In this document: positions 6,365 through 12,537 of the stretch, in pieces
How positions within the stretch are numbered: the stretch's first letter is position 1
Layout of the letters: the number at the start of each line of letters is the position of its first letter
Assembly: GCA_964444075.1 (NCBI GenBank)
Contig: CAYUFF010000020.1
Coordinates: forward strand, 1 to 13,977
Source: CAYUFF01 sp964444075
GTDB lineage: Archaea > Aenigmatarchaeota > Aenigmatarchaeia > CG10238-14 > SCSR01
DNA: 13,977 nucleotides
Direction of reading: 5' to 3'
Made by a program: the position numbers and the translations under genes
The notes under the pieces: model-generated
What the model saw: only the letters and a program-made list of their open reading frames with translations
The model's database searches: none
What the model was told of the DNA's origin: nothing

Positions 6365-7324
6365 TCACAGCCGTTCGCTACTTTTGAGCAACCTCTTGAT
6401 GGAAGGTAAAATTTTTTCCGTATACCCAACGGGGTCCTTCAACCAATCTTCCACGCTCTCGTACTGCTCCTCCGTTATGTAGCCGAGTTTCCTCGAAACC
6501 CTGAAGAACGTCAGGCCGTCCACGAGGTACAAGCTTTTCACGCCGGCTCTTTTCAACCTTTCCCTGCCGACAGGATGTCCGTAATCCAATACGCAAGCGG
6601 CGATGACTTCGACGCCGTTCTCTTCGCCGTAACCGAACGTCCGCAGGATTTCGCACGCCCTCCTCGTGGTTTCCGACGCGGTCCTGAGTTCCTCGACGTT
6701 TATCACGACGCTCGTTTCGCCCGGTGGCGGCAGCAGCCCCTCAACGTAATCCGTTATCTCACGACCCTTTCTTGGAGCCACCCCCACCAGTTTTTCGCCT
6801 TCCCTCACGTAGGGCGTGCACGGCCACACCTTGTAGCTCTTCAGAATCTTCTCGGCCTCCCTCCTAGCTTCGTCACCGATCCACGCACCCCCGGTCATGT
6901 TAGGGAGGAACACGAGGTAACCGTCGTAACCCTCTTCCAACGTTTCCGTCAGGTACCAGACCAGCTGTCTCCCGAAAAACTTCCTCGGGAGTTCATGGGT
7001 GAGCAAGCTCTTAACCCTTACATAGGAGGGACCTACGTGGTTGCTTATACCAAGCTTTTTAAGTTCCACGTACAGCCTCTCTGGAAGCAAGCCTTCTTCG
7101 TAAAGGGCGTCCAGCTTTCCAGAATACTTGAAGGGACCCTTCTCCTCCACAGTTTTATAATCCCTCACCTCTACCAAACTTTGCAAGTATTTCTTGGAAA
7201 ACTCGAACAAGAGGGTAGAAAGGACTTTCGCTATTTCCTCTCCCCCCAACCTCCTTTCCAAACCTTCGGAGAAACACTTCCTGATGTTCTCCGGAATTTC
7301 GTTGAGGTGCCTGTCCATTCCCAT
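6365..7324 (-). CDS. Orotate phosphoribosyltransferase-like protein (divergent type I PRTase)
   Basis: A 319-aa protein with a C-terminal two-thirds resembling type I phosphoribosyltransferases. Residues 134-153 (YDGYLVFLPNMTGGAWIGDE) fit the strand and pyrophosphate loop. Residues 207-220 (VINVEELRTASETT) fit the PRPP motif, keeping the adjacent acidic pair (E211-E212) and a Thr, though TGGS is replaced by TASE. The C-terminal part, about 249-299 (YGHPVGRERLKRAGV then GYITEEQYE and DPVGY), resembles the end of PyrE proteins. About 110 N-terminal residues, mostly helical and charged, are extra. It is thus a PyrE-like enzyme or a degenerate regulator; the true substrate is unknown. The ATG at 7324 has a TATA-like box about 31 nt upstream; a second ATG lies two codons in. 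Confidence 0.65.
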   Translation of the reverse strand: MGMDRHLNEIPENIRKCFSEGLERRLGGEEIAKVLSTLLFEFSKKYLQSLVEVRDYKTVEEKGPFKYSGKLDALYEEGLLPERLYVELKKLGISNHVGPSYVRVKSLLTHELPRKFFGRQLVWYLTETLEEGYDGYLVFLPNMTGGAWIGDEARREAEKILKSYKVWPCTPYVREGEKLVGVAPRKGREITDYVEGLLPPPGETSVVINVEELRTASETTRRACEILRTFGYGEENGVEVIAACVLDYGHPVGRERLKRAGVKSLYLVDGLTFFRVSRKLGYITEEQYESVEDWLKDPVGYTEKILPSIKRLLKSSERL

Positions 7325-7347
7325 ACCCTGAATGTTTTTGGAAGAGA

Positions 7348-7362
7348 ATTACAATAAAGTTT
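7348..7362 (-). promoter_or_regulatory. TATA-like box of the orotate PRTase-like gene
   Basis: The minus strand reads AAACTTTATTGTAAT, centred about 31 nt upstream of the ATG at 7324. It lies in a 100-bp region shared with the divergent tRNA-Tyr promoter. Confidence 0.5.
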
Positions 7363-7386
7363 ACGCTTCAACGGGGAGTATGTCAA

Positions 7387-7400
7387 AAAATTTTAAAAGC
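7387..7400 (+). promoter_or_regulatory. TATA-like box of tRNA-Tyr
   Basis: AAAATTTTAAAAGC is centred about 31 nt upstream of the first base of the mature tRNA, the usual archaeal distance. Confidence 0.55.
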
Positions 7401-7445
7401 GATGAAGGGTTAATAAAAAATAGCCCCCGCCTAGCTCAACTGGTA

Positions 7446-7498
7446 GAGCGACCGGCTGTAGGTAAGCGTTGGCCGACGCTTGCTCACAGCCATCGCTC
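7446..7498 (+). repeat. Long imperfect inverted repeat spanning tRNA-Tyr exon 1 and intron
   Basis: Three blocks pair in register: GAGCGA (7446-7451) with TCGCTC (7493-7498), GGCTGT (7454-7459) with ACAGCC (7486-7491), and GGTAAGCGT (7461-7469) with ACGCTTGCT (7476-7484, including two G-T pairs). The loop is TGGCCG. Only CC/A and A/C interrupt it, giving 21 pairs. The left arm is the tRNA D stem, anticodon stem and anticodon loop. The intron therefore carries an inverted copy of about 14 exon bases. Confidence 0.9.
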
Positions 7499-7506
7499 GA
7501 AAAGAA
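7462..7506 (+). other. tRNA-Tyr intron (45 nt, canonical position 37/38)
   Basis: Boundaries are inferred from the need for a seven-base anticodon loop; splicing was not observed. A bulge-helix-bulge at these sites would be imperfect: C32-U33-G34-U35 would face AAAG (7501-7504) with one G-A mismatch, and the inner helix needs a small internal loop (AGCG 7465-7468 with CGCT 7494-7497). That suggests a relaxed motif, of the kind cut by broad-specificity archaeal endonucleases. No box C or D motif was found, so there is no sign of a guide RNA in the intron. Confidence 0.75.
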
Positions 7507-7557
7507 ACCGGTAGGTTGGGAGTTCAAATCTCCCGGCGGGGATTCTCGCGGACGGAG

Positions 7558-7842
7558 TTAACCCAGCTGCTTGATTCCGAGGTAGATCGCGATGAGCAGA
7601 GCTACGATTGCTACCATCACCGCGACTCTCTTCCAAAGCTGAGCCCTCCGGAAGGAGACCAAAGCTCTCTCTGCCTCCTCGACTTTTTTCTCCTCTTCCA
7701 AAATCCTTCTCTCGACTTCCAGCTTTTCCTTCAGCAGTTCCTTCTCGACGAGCTCCCTCTGCTGAGTCCTCAGCCTTTCGAAAAACCCCCTATCCTCGCC
7801 CGTGGGGGTCAAATCCTCTTCTTCCCTCTTTTCTTCCGCCAT
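7558..7842 (-). CDS. Small coiled-coil protein with one C-terminal membrane segment
   Basis: A 94-aa protein that I do not recognise by family. Residues 1-20 are acidic and probably disordered. Residues about 20-68 are highly charged and helical with heptad-like spacing of hydrophobics (a likely coiled coil). Residues 73-90 are a single hydrophobic segment, preceded by WKR and followed by KQLG. The layout is that of a tail-anchored protein with its coiled coil in the cytosol, a plausible scaffold or tether. It is the last gene of a three-gene leftward set, 29 nt after the 164-aa paralogue. A TTTAAG box overlapping the stop codon of that gene, about 32 nt before the ATG at 7842, may provide a separate promoter. 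The function is unknown. Confidence 0.75.
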   Translation of the reverse strand: MAEEKREEEDLTPTGEDRGFFERLRTQQRELVEKELLKEKLEVERRILEEEKKVEEAERALVSFRRAQLWKRVAVMVAIVALLIAIYLGIKQLG

Positions 7843-7869
7843 GCTTTCACACTAACATAGGGTTTGGAG

Positions 7870-7880
7870 GCTTAAATGAG
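7870..7880 (-). promoter_or_regulatory. Possible internal TATA-like box for the coiled-coil membrane gene
   Basis: The minus strand reads CATTTAAGCC, with TTTAAG centred about 32 nt before the ATG at 7842 and overlapping the stop of the upstream gene. No Shine-Dalgarno sequence precedes that ATG, which favours a leaderless transcript from this box, but co-transcription with the upstream genes is also possible. Confidence 0.35.
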
Positions 7881-8366
7881 TTTCCTCACCTCGTCGACTA
7901 TCTTCTTCGTCAGCTCCGTGCAAGCGGAAAGAAACCTGGCCCTCTCACTCGCGTAAAAAGTCTCGTGGTAAACTTTCAGGGCCTTCCTGTACCAAAAACT
8001 CTGCTGGAAGATTCCCTTCAGGGGATACGCTGTCACCAGCTTGGAAGAAATTTCGATCGTCAGTATACCGCTCTCCTTAGGGTCCGCCGGCTGCTTTCCG
8101 TTGAACACGAACTCCACAACCATTTGGGTCTTTTTGTCGAAGGGCTTTGAGGCGTACGCCCTGACCGTAAAACTGTACGGAACGGCACTGTTGTCCCAAG
8201 CGAACTCTGCCTCCCAAACGTCGCTCTCCCTAACCCCCAGCACGTCCCTCGCGACCTCGAGAACCCTGTAGACGACCCCGAAGGGGTCGGGACCCTTGTA
8301 GTCAATCCTCAAGCTGGGGGCCCTTGGGAGGCAATCTTCCTCGATCCTCCAAACAGAAAACGCCAT
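7872..8366 (-). CDS. Conserved-looking archaeal protein, YKGPxP family, paralogue 1
   Basis: A 164-aa soluble-looking protein of unknown function, clearly homologous to the upstream 172-aa protein. Shared signatures are IEEDCLPRAP (8-17), YKGPDPF (23-29), FAWDNS (55-60), TAYP (112-115) and CTEL (149-152). The apparent order is a strand, a helix (about 28-44), several strands (50-113) and two C-terminal helices with aromatic and basic residues (119-163). A helix-grip (START-like) fold is one guess, made from this pattern only. No catalytic motif is apparent. The ATG at 8366 lies one base after the stop of the 172-aa gene. A GGAGGG Shine-Dalgarno sequence is embedded in that gene's final Gly-Gly codons, so the two are very likely translated together. 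Confidence 0.82.
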   Translation of the reverse strand: MAFSVWRIEEDCLPRAPSLRIDYKGPDPFGVVYRVLEVARDVLGVRESDVWEAEFAWDNSAVPYSFTVRAYASKPFDKKTQMVVEFVFNGKQPADPKESGILTIEISSKLVTAYPLKGIFQQSFWYRKALKVYHETFYASERARFLSACTELTKKIVDEVRKLI

Positions 8367-8367
8367 C

Positions 8368-8886
8368 CTACCCTCCTAGGAGTATATTCAGGAAACTCTT
8401 GAGTTCCTCGCAAAACGTGCTGACGAGTTCGGAGCACCGTTTCCTGTACTCCGCCCTCCTCTTCGCGTGCACCCCACCGAGCATCCTCCTATAGATCCCG
8501 AAGATTATACGCTGGGTTAGGGTTTCGTGCGGGTATTCCGTCCTCACCTTCGCGTCGACCGTAACCTTCGCCTCACCCTCCTTCCCGAAATCCTTGCTCG
8601 GCCTAGCCTTACCCTCTAGGTGTATGTTTATCTCGGCATAGTTTTCTTGGTCGAACTCCTTGATGAAGTTGAAAGTCGTCCTGAACTTCTCTTCGGAAGA
8701 GCTCCTGTCCCACAAAAAGTTCCTCTCCTCGATCTCGTGCTCGTCTATCTTGAAGACGACGGGGATCAATTTCTTAATCTTTTTATATATCTCCTGCGGG
8801 TTCGGGCCCTTGTACTCAAAACTGACCGTCGGGGTCCTCAGGCAAGGTTCCTCGATGACCACCTTGGACCTGGCTAACACGGGCAT
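8368..8886 (-). CDS. Conserved-looking archaeal protein, YKGPxP family, paralogue 2
   Basis: A 172-aa protein, first gene of the leftward set and tandem paralogue of the 164-aa protein. Matching signatures are IEEPCLRTP (11-19), YKGPNP (25-30), FLWDRS (57-62), TEYP (116-119) and CSEL (151-154). It is more basic in its C-terminal helices (about 124-168: RRML, KRRAEYRKR) than paralogue 1, which could mean binding to nucleic acid, acidic lipid or a partner. No enzyme motif or membrane segment is clear. The function is unknown. The ATG at 8886 is read from the shared 54-bp promoter region, with a TATA-like sequence about 28 nt upstream. It ends in LLGG, whose codons supply the ribosome-binding site of the next gene. 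Confidence 0.84.
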   Translation of the reverse strand: MPVLARSKVVIEEPCLRTPTVSFEYKGPNPQEIYKKIKKLIPVVFKIDEHEIEERNFLWDRSSSEEKFRTTFNFIKEFDQENYAEINIHLEGKARPSKDFGKEGEAKVTVDAKVRTEYPHETLTQRIIFGIYRRMLGGVHAKRRAEYRKRCSELVSTFCEELKSFLNILLGG

Positions 8887-8905
8887 AAATTAATTTTCTC
8901 GCCGC

Positions 8906-8922
8906 AAAAAGATATTAAGCTT
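8906..8922. promoter_or_regulatory. Shared bidirectional TATA-like element
   Basis: GATATTAAGC (8911-8920) reads GCTTAATATC on the other strand. It is centred about 25 nt from the rightward ATG at 8941 and about 28 nt from the leftward ATG at 8886. In a gap of only 54 bp one element could place TBP for both directions, tying the two gene sets together. A second A/T stretch (8931-8938) lies too near the rightward ATG to be its TATA box. Confidence 0.55.
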
Positions 8923-8940
8923 TCAACCGAAAATTTAATC

Positions 8941-10749
8941 ATGCCGATTAAGTATCCAGAAACGCCGAGCTTGGTAGGGGCGACCATACCTACGAAGTAC
9001 GTCCTCCACTACGGGGACGGTTTGAACTGCGCCCCGCCCGAGGCGAGCGTGAAGATGGGTTTCGACGCGAAGACGGGAGACGCTACCATAGGCTACTACA
9101 AGGCTATCACGAAGATAAAGAAGATGGGGTTCAAGGTGATAAGGGTCGACGAGTCGATAGAAGTCAGCCCGGTGGCTAGGGAGTACTACCAGCTAACCAT
9201 CACCCACCGCGAGCAGATGGAAGCGCAGATAAAGTCGTACCTCGCAAGCATAGCCCAAGCCATTACCGATTACGAGCTCGTGAAGCATGACCTGAGGAAG
9301 TACAAGGAGTTTATGGATTACTACGCCATGATCGACGAGGGGAAGAGGCTCATCAAGGAGGGGAAGGAGGAGGAAGGGAGGAAGCTCCTCACGAGGGGCA
9401 ACCAAACGCTGAAGAGCATATTCATAGACCAAGTAGACGTCCATACTGGCGAGGGGGTAGCCCTGAAGCTCATCACACCGCGCTGGCCCACGATAATCGC
9501 CGACTTCATGAGGCTCGACGACGACGACGTAGAGCCCAAGAAGATAAGGGAGAAGTACAAGGTGTCGGAAGCCGAGGCCGTGGTGCTGGCGACGAAGAAC
9601 AAGCTGTTCCTCGAGTGGAGGGATAACTTGTTCAGGAAAGCTGTCGAAGAACGCTTCGAAAACCTCTTGAGGTTGGCCGAAGCCAGGAAAAAGTCCATCG
9701 AGGAGTATAAGAACATGCTGAAGCCGATCTTGCGAAGGTACAAGATGATAAAAGAAGCGCTGGAAACCCCCGCTGCCGGAAAGTTGAGACACGTGTGGAT
9801 TTTCCGGCCCGACGCTCAGGCAATCTCCTTCGACAACGTCAGGCTGTGGGCGTTCAAACCGTTCGCGCCGGCGGAGAAGTACAAGGTCTCGGTAGAGTCG
9901 ATCTCGACGGTAAAGCCGTGCGGGCTCATCCCTCCCTTGGACGTGGGCGCCGGTTTTTGGAGGGAAGAAATCAAGGAAATAAAGGAAGCGCTCAAGAGGA
10001 AGGGGAGCCTCAGCTACGAGGAGGAACTGCTGCTCAAGCACGACCTTGTGGAAGCGCTGCCGGCCGAGCCTTCCATAGACCACGTCGTCAGGAAGTTCAT
10101 CGGCGACGTGGAGAAAGCTTACGGCGTCGAGATAACTCCGCTGGACTTGTTCTACGCGAGGCAAATGCTTGTCAAAGATTTCAAGGACGCCGCCGCCGGT
10201 AAGCTGTGGGGGTGGGTGTACTCTCCCTACTTCATCTTTTTAGATATCGACATCACTCGCGTTCACTCGAGGGTACCCGACGGGAGGGAGCTGGAGAGCC
10301 TCAACCTAAACGAGCTCAAAGGGTATACGCAGACCCAGAACATAATAATCCTCCACTACTTGGAGGTTATAGCCAGAGAAAAACAGCTCGAAAAGTACAT
10401 AGAAGAGATGCTGGGGGAGAAGGGTATTTCCGGGAAGACGATCGAAGAACTGAAGAAAGAGCTCATACTTTCGACCTCCGCGCCATCCCCCAAAAAGAAG
10501 GTCGACGTCAAAAAACCGAGATGGAGCTTCCTCCAAACGTTAATCCTACCCTTCAACAAACTGTGCAACTACTTCGGCATCGACGTACCCCTCTTCTCGC
10601 TCGGGCCATACGAGTTCACGCTCACCCACAGGATCACGAAATTCTACCAAGCCCAAGTCGCCGAAGTTTTCGAGGAGGTTAAGAACGTTTTCAAGGCGAG
10701 GTTCAAGGTACCGGGAGCCAAGGAGAAGGTGAGGGTGGGATTAGAATGA
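8941..10749 (+). CDS. Unknown 602-aa protein, first gene of the pair with a TIM-barrel enzyme
   Basis: I do not recognise this family. The N-terminus (1-90) looks alpha/beta, with VLHYGDGLNCAPPEAS (21-36) the most motif-like stretch. Residues about 88-160 and 195-275 are long charged helices, with a short acidic run LDDDDVEP (192-199). A beta-rich part around 280-335 includes FRPDAQ and KPCGLIPP. Residues 340-500 alternate helices with WVYSPYFIFLDIDITRVHS (425-443). A proline and lysine linker (511-527) leads to a final domain with LILPFNKLCNYFG and THRITKFYQ. No signal peptide, membrane segment or Walker motif is seen. The stop overlaps the next start as ATGA, so the two products are probably made together and may form a complex. 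The ATG is supported by the shared promoter spacing. Confidence 0.85.
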   Translation: MPIKYPETPSLVGATIPTKYVLHYGDGLNCAPPEASVKMGFDAKTGDATIGYYKAITKIKKMGFKVIRVDESIEVSPVAREYYQLTITHREQMEAQIKSYLASIAQAITDYELVKHDLRKYKEFMDYYAMIDEGKRLIKEGKEEEGRKLLTRGNQTLKSIFIDQVDVHTGEGVALKLITPRWPTIIADFMRLDDDDVEPKKIREKYKVSEAEAVVLATKNKLFLEWRDNLFRKAVEERFENLLRLAEARKKSIEEYKNMLKPILRRYKMIKEALETPAAGKLRHVWIFRPDAQAISFDNVRLWAFKPFAPAEKYKVSVESISTVKPCGLIPPLDVGAGFWREEIKEIKEALKRKGSLSYEEELLLKHDLVEALPAEPSIDHVVRKFIGDVEKAYGVEITPLDLFYARQMLVKDFKDAAAGKLWGWVYSPYFIFLDIDITRVHSRVPDGRELESLNLNELKGYTQTQNIIILHYLEVIAREKQLEKYIEEMLGEKGISGKTIEELKKELILSTSAPSPKKKVDVKKPRWSFLQTLILPFNKLCNYFGIDVPLFSLGPYEFTLTHRITKFYQAQVAEVFEEVKNVFKARFKVPGAKEKVRVGLE

Positions 10750-12533
10750 GCTACGTGGTTGGCGTTTCGAGCGGATTTTTTTCGGTAGCCGAGCCTAGGG
10801 AAAGGATAGAGTTGCTGGGAATTTTCAAGAAGGCGCAGAGCTCGATAACCAAGGGTGTAAGCTTCGTCCAGATAGACCTCGAGTCCTTGGCTGAGTTCGA
10901 GGAAGAGAACTTGAAGGAGAAGATGCAGCGCGAGATTAGGGAGAAGCTTGGCGTAAGGTACGGAATCCATAGCGAAACCAGAGCAGCCGGAGTGATGGCA
11001 GCCGAGCTTGATTCAGCGATTAAGATGGAGTACGACAGGGCTCACAGGAGAATCGTAGAAATTCTCAAAAAGTCGAAAGAAATAGGCTCCGTTTACGTGC
11101 TGATTCACTCGTCGGAATCCACTCCGTTCCCCTTGCTCGAGAGGGAGCTGCAAGCTTGCGATTTGGTCGACGTCGACGGCAACCCCCTTTCGGAATTCAT
11201 CCAGAAGAATCCTTGGGTGTTTGAGTGGATTTTTGGAGCGAGCATCAAGAAGTTGGTGGAAGTTGCGATAGAGACTTGGAAGGAGAAAGAAAAATCCATC
11301 AAGGCCGAAGACCTCGATAAAAAGTTCTCTGCGAACGGAATCTTTCCGAAGGATTTCATCTTCCGAGAAATCTGGCACGGAACGAAGCTTAGCGAGCAGT
11401 TGGTAGCGCACATCATCTCCGTGATTCATGACTTCGAACTTCGAACCATACCAGCTAGAAAATACGAGGAGTTTACCGATGCGGAGAAAATGGGAGCAAT
11501 CTCTCACCTAGAGATGAGAGTTGAAACTCTCATCAAGCGTTTGCAAGAACACTTGACCGATTACGTCCAATCGAAAGCCTTGCACTACGGTCCGGAAAGG
11601 CTGGCTTACTACATCATGGCGAAGCACATGGAAAGAAGCAAAGATCCGCTTTGGGAAAAGATTGTGAAGGCGGCGATAAAGTTCTTCGCGAGGAGAGATG
11701 GGATGAGCGAGCAAGAATGGTTGAAGAAAAAAGGGATAAAAAAGCTTAGCATCGACGACGAGAATTTCAGAAAGGCACACGAGCTTTGGGTCCCGGCGGT
11801 TTCAGCGAGGTACATCTACGGACATTTCTTCCCAAAGAGACCTGAGTACGAAGACCCTAAGAAGTACTTGGATGGAATGTTCTTCGCTTTGGAATCCCCC
11901 ATGGGAGGGAGGGGGGTGGAAGAATGGCCGAGACTCTCCAACCCGCTGCTTTACTACTACTTGGTCGAGGAGGTAAACGAGAAAGTCGGGAAGAACATAT
12001 TTGCCGTCGCCCTCGACTTTGAGCACATGCTAAGCTCGAGGATAGACCCCGAGCTCGTGGCGGAGCTTTGGCCGGAGGGTAAGGGAAAGCACATAAGGAT
12101 AATCCATGCCGGATGGCCGGCAACGCTAGCACCTGCGCACATGCCTATTTACCTCGGCTCGGACCAACAATACTACCTCTACCGGGTTTACTACAAGTTA
12201 AGAGAAAAGGGGTTCGGCGTCGAGGACGAGTGTTACTTGATCTTCGAGAGGGGCGGGCCTGAGACTTTCCAGGAGTCTATCCTTTCCCTCAAAAAGATTG
12301 CCGAATTCTTGGAAAAGGACGTTCCTCCCGATAACCTACCGCTGGAGGAGTTTGCTGGGATCTCGCCGACGGACGTGAAGGCCATGGAAAGGCAGCTCGC
12401 TACGATAAGGGAGCACGCTTACGACCCGCTCAAAGGTTTGCTGATGGTCCCGGAAGAAATGCACGGTGCTCTCGGAGGAGAGGCCGTGAGGAGGGGAAAG
12501 GCAGAGGAGTGGAGGAAGGAAAAGTACAGGTGA
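10746..12533 (+). CDS. Endonuclease IV / xylose isomerase-like TIM-barrel protein with a large insertion
   Basis: A 595-aa protein whose two ends carry the metal-site pattern of the AP endonuclease 2 / xylose isomerase-like superfamily: H75 (YGIHSE), H121 (VLIHSSES), E383 (FALESP), D424 and H427 (ALDFEH), H454 (IIHAG) and E501 (IFERGGPETFQES). These correspond in order to most of the zinc ligands of endonuclease IV. Family members are near 280 aa; here about 260 residues, mainly helical (about 125-375), separate the second His from the Glu, and a charged C-terminal tail (about 535-595) follows. It could be a nuclease, an isomerase/epimerase or another metal-dependent hydrolase; the substrate is not evident. 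Its ATGA overlap with the 602-aa gene implies coupled translation. It converges on the 393-aa gene with a 4-nt gap. Confidence 0.72.
   Translation: MSYVVGVSSGFFSVAEPRERIELLGIFKKAQSSITKGVSFVQIDLESLAEFEEENLKEKMQREIREKLGVRYGIHSETRAAGVMAAELDSAIKMEYDRAHRRIVEILKKSKEIGSVYVLIHSSESTPFPLLERELQACDLVDVDGNPLSEFIQKNPWVFEWIFGASIKKLVEVAIETWKEKEKSIKAEDLDKKFSANGIFPKDFIFREIWHGTKLSEQLVAHIISVIHDFELRTIPARKYEEFTDAEKMGAISHLEMRVETLIKRLQEHLTDYVQSKALHYGPERLAYYIMAKHMERSKDPLWEKIVKAAIKFFARRDGMSEQEWLKKKGIKKLSIDDENFRKAHELWVPAVSARYIYGHFFPKRPEYEDPKKYLDGMFFALESPMGGRGVEEWPRLSNPLLYYYLVEEVNEKVGKNIFAVALDFEHMLSSRIDPELVAELWPEGKGKHIRIIHAGWPATLAPAHMPIYLGSDQQYYLYRVYYKLREKGFGVEDECYLIFERGGPETFQESILSLKKIAEFLEKDVPPDNLPLEEFAGISPTDVKAMERQLATIREHAYDPLKGLLMVPEEMHGALGGEAVRRGKAEEWRKEKYR
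11513..11534 (+). repeat. Perfect inverted repeat, 10-bp arms with a 2-nt centre, inside the TIM-barrel gene
   Basis: GATGAGAGTT (11513-11522) and AACTCTCATC (11525-11534) are exact reverse complements around GA. It lies in the insertion part of the gene, encoding about residues 256-263. The two arms could form a hairpin in RNA. It may be chance or a binding site. Confidence 0.9.
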
Positions 12534-12537
12534 GGCG

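Larger units (their letters stand above)
7425..7542 (+). tRNA. tRNA-Tyr (anticodon GTA) interrupted by an intron at position 37/38
   Basis: Acceptor stem CCCCGCC (7425-7431) pairs with GGCGGGG (7535-7541), followed by discriminator A7542. The C1:G72 pair and A73 are the archaeal and eukaryotic tyrosine identity pattern. The D stem is GCTC/GAGC (7434-7437, 7446-7449). The anticodon stem is ACCGG (7451-7455) with CCGGT (7508-7512). The T arm is GGGAG/CTCCC around TTCAAAT. The loop CTGTAG, then an insertion, then A gives anticodon GTA at 7458-7460. Removing 7462-7506 leaves a normal 73-nt tRNA. No CCA is encoded. The gene converges on the 94-aa coiled-coil gene with a 15-nt gap. Confidence 0.95.

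Noticed and set aside
6575..7357. 260-codon open frame opposite the orotate PRTase-like gene
   Set aside because: The minus-strand protein keeps family motifs and a promoter at the expected distance; the plus-strand frame has neither and overlaps it entirely.
7462..7506. Box C/D guide RNA hidden in the tRNA-Tyr intron
   Set aside because: No box C (like TGATGA) or box D (CTGA) sequences are present in the intron.
9193..10164. 323-codon open frame antisense to the 602-aa gene
   Set aside because: It is a shadow of the strong codon bias of the rightward gene. It has no promoter, its amino-acid composition is skewed, and the rightward gene has promoter and coupling support.
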